Shown one piece after another: positions 13,300 to 24,599 of a DNA stretch of 64,000 nucleotides; position 1 is the first letter of the stretch; the number at the start of each line of letters is the position of its first letter. Origin of the DNA: Lamellibrachia satsuma (taxonomy: Eukaryota > Annelida > Polychaeta > Sabellida > Siboglinidae); NCBI GenBank assembly GCA_033239005.1, contig BSQZ01000034.1, forward strand, positions 770,001-834,000, given 5' to 3'. The position numbers and the translations under genes were made by a program. Under the pieces are notes generated by a model. The model worked only from the letters and a program-made list of their open reading frames with translations. It had not been told where the DNA came from and searched no databases.

Positions 13300-13800
13300 A
13301 TAGATAATCTAGGAAGAAAATAACGAAGAGCGACTACATTGAATCCAGATCTGAGCTATCTTAGCTATGAATGCCGCCTAATAGAATTGTTGTTTGGTGA
13401 ACAATCGAATTACCCTGTGTAGTTATTATGTACAATTGTCCGCTACACTATACCAACAATTACGTACACTTGTTCACAACGTTATACGTATTTTCTTCTA
13501 TTTTCCGAAGTTACGTAATACAAAGGCAAGACGTCGCTATATGTCATTATAACTTCGCAATTTCGAGATTTATATTCCAAGAAGCAATCAATATATTTAC
13601 TGGCAGCACAAAGTAACAAGGCATTGATGGCTATTTATGTGATATTGTTGTGTATCCTGAAATTTGGTAATCATGTTCGAACTATCGAGTTATCAAGCGA
13701 ATGATTGGTCAACCAATGCCTTCCTTGTCCACTTGGCATCTGAAAAGTGCAGCTTTGGATGACAGCCTTCTTAAACTATTGTTAAAAACAAGCTGCTATC
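13300..13800 (+). mobile_element. LINE remnant interrupted by another dispersed repeat
   Basis: 13320-13390 translates with breaks to RRATTLNPDLSYLSYECRLI, a degenerate match to RRATKMIPELRDLSYESRLI of the CR1-like family. 13690-13770 matches that family's 3' UTR (CCTTCCTTGTCCACTTGGCA). The intervening piece, about 13395-13690, has relatives at 24280-24450 and near 36360, so it is a nested insertion. Confidence 0.55.
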
Positions 13801-14283
13801 ATAACATTTGCAAACATCGGATTGCCAAAGGGGAAATATGTGAGAAAATCAGCGGTCGGTTGTGTTGTGTTGTGAAGAGGTTGCCGAAAAATGTTAATGT
13901 AACCCTGGAGATGGTGCGTTAGTGAAAATTTTACCAATGAAAAAGCATTTATATGTATATTTTGCGAACCATGACAGCTTTACAAGGCAATCTTTATTAG
14001 CTTAAACTTGCACAGATTGGCTCTAAAAAACAATAAAATCGAAGAATGTCCGTTTTCGTACTGTGGAGACGGGCTCGCACGCACGCAGGAACGCGCGCGC
14101 TTTTGCGCACAATGATCGTATTGAATGAAAAATGACGTCATGGGCGCGGGTTTGTGACGCAGTTTCACGAGGATATCAGTTGAGTTGCGGTTTCAAATGC
14201 GAATATAATACTGGTGGAGCCGTTACGGATTCGATAGATTCAACTCACATATTTTAGAATACCTCTGGAAATCAACTGAAGCA

Positions 14284-16960
14284 ATGTTCGCCAGCCGCTT
14301 CAATTTGTTGGTTGTCTGTCTGCTGCTTCCCGCGGTGATCGAGTGTTGTCCAAGGAGGGCTGAACCCATACATAGTAACGTATTTACTTCTTTAATTAAG
14401 CTAGCCGAGTTGTCCTGCGTTGAACTGGGGAAAGGACAGTCACTGCAAGAGTGCACGACTCCTTGCATTACCCAGTAAAGTGTTGCTAGGACAACGTGCA
14501 ACTGCCAGTGTCACGAAACGTCTGAACCGAATGATTTTAATAAACCTATGCGCTCTGGAATTAAGCCGACTGCGCACATTACCTAAATATTACACTGTGC
14601 CAATATGAACATGAACGAACCTGATTGTGCACATATCGTGTGGTATGACGACGGCTTTATTAAATCTGTTTTAGAATGTAAGTATTCCGTGGAGGTTAAA
14701 ACTGCCAACGAGAAATACGCAGGAACTGACAACATAATAAAGATAGAGATTTTCGCCAAAAAGGGTCAGTCTAGTACGGCATACCAGTGGATAACGCTGG
14801 ACAACAAGGGCAAGGACGACAACGAACGAAACCAGTAAATATTTTTTGTTTCCTCCTATGAAAAGTCTATAATTTAAGAAAAGGGAGAAACACAAATGCA
14901 AATAAGGGACGATCCACAAAGTAGGTCACGCTCAGCTTGTGTGGACGTACTGGTAAGCGTTATGAGGCGTTACAGTTTTGCTCGTCTAGGTGTCGATGTC
15001 AGACTGATAGCTTTGATTGCTACACCAGTTTTTGAGGTATGTATCAACTGAATTAGAACAGAAAACAAATGCAGACGCTACAAGACATTAGTGAAGCGTG
15101 CAATAGCGCAAGAAAAGTCTTCAAACTTGGTGAACAATAGTTGTATGCATAATACGTGCGGGAGGAGGGGTTGTTGTCTGAAAATGAACGTAGTTTTAGC
15201 AGGGGTGTACACACTGAATTTATAGAAAGAAAAATCCACCCACACTGTGTTAGTCCTAAACAGGGCTGGAGTTAAATGCCACAAGAAACAAGAAACTGTT
15301 GTTGGATTGGGTTGGTGTGGATCTCCTGGTATAGACCAAGTAGAAGTTATGGATCACGGAGCCAATGGAAGGAGTAGATCGCCATTTTAGTTGTTGTACC
15401 AGATTACTCGCTGCACTTTTTTCGATAGAATCAGAACAGTGCGGGTCGGTCTGGTTGGTGTGTAACCCCCTGTTCGATGCATCACGGATTATTTGGGCGG
15501 GAAGGGACGAGCACCCGACTACCTCCAATTTCTTCGAACTGCCGACGGTTGCTCAATCGACCCGATGTGTGCCTAGCATAATCAGTCAACAAATACACGT
15601 CGACCGACCGTCGGCCGACAGAACATGTGACCGACTGTTGAACAAACACATAGTGACTGATTCGCGAGTTGGCGATTATAATTGACTAGGGTGTCCAACC
15701 GTACCAATACATCGATAGTCTGCAGCTCATATGTTTTTCTTTCGTTTATGATATATTATTGGGTTATAGTAACATAATTTCTTGGAAAACGTACCTAATT
15801 GGATCACAGTTGAATAGTTGGCCCTTGAAAGATTTGTTGCACTACTATATACATCTCCAAGTCACAATCAATGATTTGAAGGGTCTGTACGGACATTCAA
15901 CTGATCGTGTGTCCGACTCTGATTGGCTCTCGGCCGAAAACTGCCACCAACTGTCGGTGAATATCTAGCAGTGCCAGGTGCCCAGCGACTGGTTGGCGAC
16001 TGTCGGTGGAGAACATACACGTAACGATTTAACGACTATATATGAGTCGCCAACATGTTGGCAACTGAAGAATAGGTATGTGTCTGCCGGGCTTTATTAT
16101 ACATCCCCGACATTCTGTAAAGACAGCCATATACATATCGATTCTTCAGTTGCCAACATGTGGCCGACTACATTTTGAGTTGGCAACTCAAATGAAGTCG
16201 TTATGTGTATGTTCTACACAGACAGTTGGTAGCACATTTGCCAGTCTCCGACCAGTCGGTGGTCTGGCACTGCTGCATATTCATCGACAGTTGGTGACTG
16301 TCTTCGGCCGACAGCCAATCAGTGTCGACATCACGGTTCGTGTGACTGTCCGTACAACGGCAATAACGACTCTTGGACACTTGATATAGCTTATCAATGG
16401 TTCTCATGGAATTTCACAACAACTTCGTCTATCAGACCCTCAAAATCAAGGATTGTGGATTGGAGATGCAACGAAAGGGTGGACGTTTTTTTCATGTATA
16501 ACATTATTTAAATAATTTTTAAATGTTAAACTTTCGACCTGAACATTGTCTAGTTTGTCTAGCCTAGCTATTTTTTCACAGCTGGAATTTGTAGTGTTTC
16601 CGTCGCAGCCATTTTGATTTTACGAAACGGATAATTGTGTTAACTGCGATTCGGAGTCCAACTAGTTTATGTCAAGTATTTACCTGTGCGGAATGCCAAT
16701 GTCTGCTTCTCTTTCATAGAATTGACGTGCACACGTTTTACGACATGTGCTACGCGGTTCCCCCGTGCCTGCGAGTGCGAAGTTACGGCGATCTTTACTA
16801 CGGAGAGCACCTATGTATCTCCAATGACCACTGGAAATGCGAATATATCACGCTGAAAATTGTTGAAACATACGAGGGTTTCAAGGCCGATTGGGTATAT
16901 AAGTATCCGTTCAACAAATGGGTAAATTGCTATTATTATACTCTATGCTCCGGACAATAA
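14284..16960 (+). CDS. Secreted PLAT-domain protein, copy 2 (three exons, intact)
   Basis: Exons 14284-14374, 14675-14834 and 16720-16960 total 492 nt, giving 163 aa. Exon 1 is a signal peptide (MFASRFNLLVVCLLLPAVIE) followed by CCPRRAEP and ends phase 1. Exon 2 (acceptor TCTGTTTTAG, donor CA|GTAAAT) begins CKYSVEVKTANEKYAGTD and reaches LDNKGKDDNERN. Exon 3 (acceptor TTTCATAG) continues IDVHTFYDMC. The NERNQ-IDVHTF join matches the F-E-R-G-x-x-D-x-F turn of PLAT/LH2 domains. The C-terminus keeps W-K-C-E-Y-I-T-L and the final NKWV strand. PLAT domains mediate lipid or protein contacts; no enzyme domain follows, so it is probably a small secreted binding protein. The start is fixed by the signal peptide and by the homologous leader of copy 1 (AACTGAAGCAATGTTCG). 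Intron 2 holds a palindromic element. Unlike copy 1 it has no kringle. Confidence 0.8.
15835..16385. mobile_element. Palindromic (foldback/MITE-like) element in intron 2 of the PLAT gene
   Basis: The arm at 15835-16085 reappears in reverse complement at 16120-16385. Matched blocks include GATTGGCT, CACCAACTGTCG, GCAGTGCCAG, GAACATACAC and CATGTTGGCAACTGAAGAAT. The centre is near 16105, with a loop of only about 30-40 bp. Imperfect matching shows some age. No open frame is shared by both arms. More of the same motif (GTCGGCCGACA) lies at 15600-15625, so the element may extend further left. Confidence 0.85.
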
Positions 16961-17342
16961 GTTGCCCGTGCACGAGATTGGCTTTCACTGTTGTTATTCC
17001 TATTATTATTGATACTGTTACTATTGCTACTGTTATTATTCTCGTGCGTCAGTGACATCGTCTGTGATGCCAGCTCGAGAGAGATGTGCGGCATTTTGAT
17101 TTATGGCAACACGACGTGCGTGTCTCAATCTAACTTAGAAAACTGTTGCCGATACATGGTTGCTGTATTTCTTTCACCGAGGCAATTATGTTGATTGGGT
17201 CAAGAGAAAACGAATCTGGCCACTGACCAGTGGTGAGCAACACACCACATATATGCGTCAGTAACATACCACAGCTTTACAGCTTAGTGTTGTTTTGTTC
17301 ATACTACATGCGTTCTGTACTGCAATGAACATATTTCTTAAG

Positions 17343-17348
17343 AATAAA
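17343..17348 (+). terminator. Poly(A) signal of the intact PLAT gene
   Basis: AATAAA lies about 380 nt after the stop codon. The surrounding ATGCGTTCTG and CTGCAATGAA are conserved at 11560-11580 after copy 1. Confidence 0.45.
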
Positions 17349-17524
17349 CCTTGTCGGAATATATAGAATTTGCCTGCTTATCTTATTGTTAACAAGACCC
17401 CACGGTCGGGTCGTCGGTTTTTGTTTTCAAAATTCAACTCACTATTATCCTTTGTCTTGCCAATTGTTTTTTGGTATTTGCTATTGTATTGCATTGTGTG
17501 GTTCTAGTTATTGTATTACTACAG

Positions 17525-17620
17525 ATGGTGTGGATTGTTCACCTCTGTGCACGGTATTCCATTGCACTTGCACACGTGGGTTGTATGACTGCACCATCGC
17601 TGCAGTTCCAACCAAGACAA
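17525..17620 (+). CDS. Cys-rich phase 1-1 exon, copy 3 of the cluster (partial gene)
   Basis: The acceptor (TTGTATTACTACAG) and strong donor (A|GTAAGT at 17621) bound 96 nt with phase 1 at both ends. The phase-1 frame is fully open: GVDCSPLCTVFHCTCTRG then LYDCTIAAVPTKT, five cysteines then a Thr/Pro linker. Symmetric phase 1-1 exons are the unit of extracellular module shuffling, and the PLAT exons beside it use the same phase. I do not recognise the fold. No signal-peptide exon was found upstream. Confidence 0.42.
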
Positions 17621-17904
17621 GTAAGTCACAGCACATGAATCTACGTAATATCTACACGTGGACATTCTCCGAGCAGGCACTTTGGTCGAACACATTTCCG
17701 AATGGATTGTTGCAACAGGTTGTTCCAGGAATTCCATCATGTTGCAGATTTTTGGCGTATGTGTGCTCGTGTATTTGCATTAATCGTGTATTTGCATTAA
17801 GGATGCTGCTATCTGTTTCGGTGTCTATTCGACCCATGAGATGCGATTAACTCAAAATGTTTCGAACTCTGCACATACACATAATACTCCAATTTTTCTT
17901 TCAG

Positions 17905-18040
17905 TTATTGTGACTATTTCCTTTATGATGCCCGGTATGAACTCTTGGAACAACATATTTTCAGTAATCATATCATCAATATTGTAATACAAAATGCTTA
18001 TGATAACAATCGTATTTGTTTTACGATTGACTCATTGTGA
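17905..18040 (+). pseudogene. Possible PLAT half-exon remnant, copy 3
   Basis: After the acceptor TTTTTCTTTCAG an open frame begins YCDYFLYDARYELL and contains SNHIINIVIQNA and RICFTIDSL before TGA at 18038. Its spacing is similar to CKYSVEV, TDNIIKIEIFAK and YQWITLDN in copy 2. The acceptor phase in this frame is 2, not the expected 1. Similarity is weak and may be chance. Confidence 0.22.
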
Positions 18041-18299
18041 ACGTTCAAGCAGAACCACTGCGGTCTAAACTTTTATATTAACATAATTGATATGTTTATA
18101 TACAGTGTTTGCATTAACTTTTTATTTTGTGCTTCTAGCATACAATATATGGTGACCATTATTTTGACGTACACCAAAGCATACATCGCGTGACCACATG
18201 AACTCGTACAAACACCAATGCACACATAGAAGCTACGCGTATACATAAGGCATTAGCATTGCTTCTGAACATTATACAAAAAACAGCATCCAAACTTTT

Positions 18300-18545
18300 A
18301 AAATGTGTACAACAGGCTTGGGTTCAAATGCAAATGCATTTCCATTTGAAAATGTCGCATTTGTATTTGCATTTAAATGCAGTGTCGTCGCCTGCTCCGC
18401 ATTTGCAGTTGCATTTGATTTGAAACATTTGCATTTGAATCAAAAACATTTGCATTTGTATTTGATTAAAACATTTGCATTTGCCCTTGATTGAAATCAT
18501 TTACACTTGAATCAAAACATTTGATGCATTTAATGCAAATTTCTC
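18300..18545. repeat. Octamer-rich degenerate tandem array
   Basis: Irregular repeats of CATTTGCATTTGAATCAAAA. ATTTGCAT, the reverse complement of the POU-factor octamer ATGCAAAT, occurs about six times in 220 bp. A second array lies at 19500-19770 and a short version at 37285-37312. Confidence 0.75.
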
Positions 18546-19499
18546 ACTTTTGCTGCAAGTTGTCAGCCCCGAATGTTTACTTTAAAGAGATCTACAGAAG
18601 CCATGGTTAGCATTCAACTTATCTCCCTAACAAATGACATGTTATTGTAGAAGGCCCTTCAATTCATGCCTGTCTGAATGACCAGTCCACCCCAGTTGGT
18701 AGTGTTTGTGTGCTCACCTATGCTAAGCTTATCAGTGAAATGCAATCATTGAAGTTCAGGCAGAATTTTGAAATCCATGGCCACAGTTATCACACATAAT
18801 TAGGTATTCACAATCTACCTCAGTTTAAAACAAAACTTATCATGTAATCGTCTTAACAATGATGCGTTACATTTAATAATTTGGATTGCTTTGCTTGGAT
18901 TATTTTCACGCAGCAATGTATCATTCCCAAGCAGACAGTAACATTAATACTATACCACACGACTCCATACACTTAACACAGTTTTGTCAATAAATTACAT
19001 TATGATGTTAATCAGTGTTTGTATTTCATTTGAGTAATTATGCCACTATTCTATTTCTTCCCACTAAGCGCTAAGTTTCTGCTGCAGACAGTAAGGCTCA
19101 AATATGTGTTACTAAGCAAATAGGCCAAACCATCCAAGTCTTATCTCTTTGTCTTTCTGAATGGACAGTATTTATTTACAGAGATTAGGCAATCAAGGGC
19201 AGCTTCCAGGTCATTCCCTTTGTGGGGAGAAGAAGCTGCACTTGAACAAATCCATTGTTTATCCAAGTCTAGTGTTCAACCCAAAGGTTTCCCTAATTAA
19301 ATATGTCACCCCTAGAGATCTTACATCTAATTTGAGTTTCCCTAATTAAATATGTAAACTCTAGAGATCTTACATCTACTTTGAGTTCAATATCTTTTAT
19401 TGATTCATGAAGCCTTATTTAGTAATAAAACATATGTTTTGTGTAACTATATTTAGTAAAGTTGATGCAAACTGGTATGTACTTCGTTACATTTTTCAG

Positions 19500-19775
19500 T
19501 CATAAAAAACATTTTCATTTGCATTTGAATCATATCAGACACTTGCATTTGTATTTGAACCATCTCAAACACTTGCATTTACTTTTGCATTTGAATCATT
19601 TTCATCAATTTCAAACACTTCCATTTGAATCAAATAAACCACTTGCATTTCCGTTTGAATTATTTAAAACATTTGCAGTTGCATTTAAATGCAATCATAT
19701 ATGGGTGCATTTGCATTTGAATCATATCAAATATTTGCATTTGCGTTTCAATGCGCTGACTCGCATTTCAACCCA
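19500..19775. repeat. Second octamer-rich degenerate tandem array
   Basis: The same CATTTGCATTTGAATCAT-type units as at 18300-18545, about 20-35 bp apart. The 114-aa open frame through it (His/Leu-rich) is a by-product of the repeat. Confidence 0.75.
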
Positions 19776-20284
19776 AACCTGGTGTACACGTCAGCCAGGG
19801 TTGTAAACGCTTTGTCCGTCATATACGATGTTAATAACAGTAGCGTTACATCATGCAGTTATTTACAAAGTATACGGTTGAATGAATGAATGAATAATTG
19901 TATTTATTGAATAACTTTATTGATTAGCTTGCAGTAGTGAATTGGCAAAATCATAGATACAGACTGCACATGTGTTATATCAATTACACTTAACAAAGTA
20001 AAATACATAACATTTTACGCGTTCATCCTATATTACATAGATTCAAATTATTCGTATTAAATACATCACAAAGCCAAAACAAAAACGTACATTTGCAAAC
20101 TATTGCATTGGTAACGTTGATTTATCGTAAGCGACGATTCGTTGAGCAGCATGTGTCATGTATGTCATGGAAGGTTCGGGACGAACGAGAGCTGATCTAG
20201 TGGACCACTCAGATGTCGTTAGTATGGTGTTTATTACTGAAATCAGACATATCAGACAGGTTTCACAGCAAGTATACGTGTTTT

Positions 20285-20378
20285 TGTAGAAACACACACA
20301 CACACATACACACACACACACACACAGACACACACAGACACACACACACACACGCACGCACACACGCACGCACGCGCA
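20285..20378. repeat. (CA)n microsatellite
   Basis: CA dinucleotides interrupted by GA, TA and CG variants, ending in CGCACG steps. Not coding. Confidence 0.93.
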
Positions 20379-20827
20379 CATCATTTCCTAATATATTTGT
20401 TCACATCACATCACGTCAACACAACATCACTTCTGCTAATATGTAAGAGTATTATCAAAACATAAAATTTTGACGTTGATCGCTTACTGAAGCAATATAG
20501 GAGAACCGAGTAAAGTCGGGTGTGACGTCGTGCCAAACTTGGAAGCTGTTGCCATCTTGGCCGATTTCGGATACGGTCATTTCATTTTATTTTCGAACAG
20601 TATTGTTGGCCGTCAGCATTGCTGCATACCTGCATAATACGTAGGTCGAGTTTTCAGTAGCAGCTGCACGTCTTAATGTTACAATACTCGCACCATTGGT
20701 CAGTCCGCGCGCAGAAGTACAAGCCGCAATTTTGAGAGAAACACCTGAATGATTCACCAAGACTGAACAAGGGCGACGGGTAATTCAGCAGTTAGGATTT
20801 TATTTACAAGAGAATATTTGTAGATGG

Positions 20828-20880
<53 letters not shown>
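20828..20880. repeat. (AT)n microsatellite
   Basis: Pure alternating A/T of about 50 bp, a few dozen bases before the larger tract at 21010-21301. Confidence 0.95.
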
Positions 20881-20884
<4 letters not shown>

Positions 20885-21009
20885 ACACTAATAATAATTA
20901 ATAATAAAGTTTATGTCAGCAACATCAACAGTAAACATAACAACATAATTGAATTGTAAACATCAGTACAATTGGACTACAACTAAATAATACAATCATA
21001 CAAGTGTGT

Positions 21010-21302
<293 letters not shown>

Positions 21303-21649
21303 GTACATTACAATCACCTCACCATTTTGAAACCACTCCATACGTGATTAAGCCCCAATGCACAATTAAATGTTTTGTGTACATTCACAATTTTTTTATT
21401 TGCGTAATTGTTAGATTATATTACCGATATATATATTAGATTCTGTATATATACAGTTGAGTATTTTATTGCTAAATGTAAATACTCCTAAACATGGTCT
21501 TACTCTCTATATGAGTTTATAAATCAACTGTATTATTATTATTATGGGTTTTTATTATATTAACCTTGAAAAGTGGCACTTGTAGGCAGACATTAGCACA
21601 ATATATAATTCAAAACGTGTTCGACCCAAGTGGCCACGTTAAATGACTA

Positions 21650-22208
21650 TCACCTGTAGCAGTTTCCAGCTTGCGCACAACGTGATTCCTCATCGTCCTT
21701 GTCCTGGCTAGGCGTCGGTGGGCGAGCTCCGCACGTCTGAATCGACAATGTTATCTCTGTGGTAATTGTGGTCTTATTCATCAAGGTCGTAAATATAATA
21801 GTGCTAACCGCATATCCGTTATCCAGTGTTGGCGGTTCAAAGCGTTCAAAGCGTTCTGACATGTTTATTTATGCACTTAAATTATCTGGGAAACTTTCAG
21901 CAACGCTACAATTATTGCACGAAACCTATCAGTGTAAACAATAAACCCTCGTATATAAAATGTAATAAAAATACATGTAATGTAGCTTCTATACGATTTG
22001 TATAAAAAGATGGAATGAGTCAATTATTTTTATATGTATGTCGAAACTGTAAAATGCACTATTTGTATACGTCTAGTTTTTTTAAACAGCTACAACTAAA
22101 TGCATCGTTTAAATTGGTCCCATCGTAACAAGCCTATCACCCATCGCCTACCTCAAGTGAGAGGGCAATCAAAACTACCAGCATCATCCACACACGAGTC
22201 GTCGACAT
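21650..22208 (-). CDS. Putative two-exon secreted small Cys-containing peptide (47 aa)
   Basis: Minus-strand exon 1 (22208-22152) encodes MSTTRVWMMLVVLIALSLE, a textbook signal peptide, and ends phase 0 at a donor GAG|GTAGGC. Exon 2 (21736-21650) follows the acceptor TTGTCGATTCAG in phase 0 and reads TCGARPPTPSQDKDDEES, then RCAQAGNCYR and TGA. The joined frame is 144 nt. The mature part would have three cysteines and an acidic centre. A donor-like CAG|GTGATA overlaps the stop, so a third exon is possible. No family is recognised and no TATA box is evident. Support rests on the signal peptide and matching phase. Confidence 0.4.
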
Positions 22209-22415
22209 CTCGTAGCTCAATCTATCGGAACTAAACACATTCATCTAAGCATACATACTTACCAAGAGCGTGTCAAATACAACAGCACCACTACCTCGAC
22301 TACATTTTAATAATGTACATCGACAGTTATCATATTGGGATCATTACAATTGACAAATAACCGGAACACACCAATGTAAAATGAAGGACCATTGCAATAA
22401 ATGGAAATAATAAAG

Positions 22416-22523
<108 letters not shown>

Positions 22524-23039
22524 TGTTCCTTTTGTGTTATTGGGACATTAGACGGAGCATTTGGGAAGAACCGTACAAATAAAAGACAAAACACCAGGTT
22601 CCATATTTATCAGATACAACATGAATACTTAGCAGTACACACTAGTTATTCCAATAGTGTATGTAGGTATTCGTCTACGTATGAACAACATATAACACAT
22701 GTATTTAGGATAATGGCAAAGGATCATATACCTGGCAGTAGGCCTGTTCCACGTCCTGGTCGATATGATTACTGTGTCCTGGCCTTATCTGCATATTTAT
22801 ATAACAACTGTTTCGCCGAATGAGGTGGATGTATTAATATGCCATGACACGTGTGTCCCCTGGTGCGCATTTAATGTAATCGCTTAGTCATTCGTTTGGT
22901 ACTTTGTCGTGTACGGGTGTCTCTCTATAGGGTTAATTGCGTAGACCCATCCCATGTTACATCAACGACACTTAGTAACGCATGCTATTGCCCATGCACG
23001 TTTCAGTGATTTGACCAGTGACATATTGTGAATAATGAA

Positions 23040-23100
23040 TATCGTGCGTGCGTACTAGCTTGCGTGGGCGCGTGCATGAGTGTTTGTGCGTGCGTGATTG

Positions 23101-23138
<38 letters not shown>

Positions 23139-23205
23139 TGTTTATGTGTATGTTTGTGTGCGTTCGTGCATGCGTGCATGCGTGCATGCGTGTGTGCGTA
23201 CGGGC
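23040..23205. repeat. (GCGT)n / (GCAT)n microsatellite
   Basis: GCGT tetramers centred on 23100-23140 with GCAT variants further on. It creates Cys-Val-Arg-Ala and His-Ala-Arg-Thr frames that are not genes. Confidence 0.93.
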
Positions 23206-24279
23206 AGTAGTGAGACAGAGAATGAGAGATATATGGATACAGATTTTCAGAGGCACTACAAATATGATAAAAAAGAAACACTATTTGTTTAACATTTATT
23301 TTAAAAGTGCGCTTGCTGGCCACGCTTCTTTTCCGTGCGACATCAACCCACTTTCCATTGGTTCCACGTGGTCTAGATGATAGTTACCCATTATAAGTTA
23401 AAGAGTATATCCATATCGATATATTACAGATTCCTTTTCCAAACCTAACGTTTGTGTACTTTAACCCCCCACATTAAAGGGTTCCCTTTTCGTTCGAAAT
23501 GGAATACACAACAAGCAGTTATTTAACAAAAGCAGCGTTTGCCTTACATGGTTCAATTAAAACATGGTGCGTGACAGAAAACTCCATCCTCAACTGATTT
23601 AGCCAATCGGGAATTCGTGAGTTTTCAGCGTTTCCATTTTCATGTCAATAAATGCTGGACCATGCATTAAATCATTTAATAGGTTGTCTGACAATTTCAC
23701 AAGAAACAAAGGTTGCACAAAAGAGCCAGAATGTCGTAATGGATACAAGGTACGTTTGAGTTTTCGCAAAACGAATATTTTAAATGATACCAGCAAAAAA
23801 ATCGAATTGACGAAGGACCTTTAATATATGGGGCCATGTGTACCATTTCATGGGCAAACTTCAAATCGCACCAGTCCGCCAGCAGCTCACTGATATGTTT
23901 ACCTTTGGGGAGCGCCGTGAATTCAACAAACAAATACACAACACCAGAGCGCGTCACGTGAACCACACGAGTGTGCCACGTGTCAGTAGTTGTTGGAATC
24001 TTAGATTAAATGTCCCGATTATCGGTCATCTATGGTATTAATCAACATAACTCTTTGAACTCATTTACAATTCAGGTATCATTAATTTAGCCATTCAACT
24101 TAAGCCAGCTTGACAAAGTGCACAGACGATTTACATATGCCCAAGCCTCGTACGTGCCTGAGCAAGAGTTTTGTAAATCTTATTATAATTCACCTGCGCC
24201 AAACCTTCAGGGGTCATCTACGACACCAGGGTCGGGTCGTCTCAGTTATATTTTTTATTCACCCCGCTGTTACCCTTTC

Positions 24280-24450
24280 TACGAACAATCGATTTACCCT
24301 TTGTAGTTATTACGTACAGGTGTCCGCAACACTGGGCAAACAATTACGTACAATTGTTGACAACATCGTGCGTCCTTTCTACGATTGTCCAAAGTTTCGT
24401 TATTGTAATATGGAATTATGTGTCCTATTTTTGAATGGTCACGTTGTTCA
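24280..24450. repeat. Dispersed repeat copy
   Basis: CGAACAATCGATTTACCCT and the block around CAACAATTACGTAC match 13395-13520 at moderate identity. The 149-aa open frame crossing it (24110-24559) is therefore probably not a gene. Confidence 0.55.
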
Positions 24451-24599
24451 GTTACGAAGCCACGGTAACATATATGAATGTTGCCTTCAACATATCGTCG
24501 ATTCAGGCGTTTACCGAATGTATTGTAACCGTTTTGTTATAATCCGAACAATAACTTAAATCTCATTTAACTGAATGAACACAACATCATGTTGATAAA

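Noticed and set aside
14284..14478. Single-exon reading of the PLAT gene start (64-aa ORF to TAA at 14476)
   Set aside because: A donor at 14375 in phase 1 joins exactly to the PLAT exon, as the paralogue's exon 1 also ends phase 1. The extra residues have no counterpart in copy 1.
17386..17850. 154-aa open frame as one gene
   Set aside because: Only the 96-nt part with splice sites on both sides shows a coherent Cys pattern; the rest lacks a signal peptide or domain.
24110..24559. 149-aa open frame
   Set aside because: Part of it is a dispersed repeat with a copy at 13395-13520, and there is no domain or leader.
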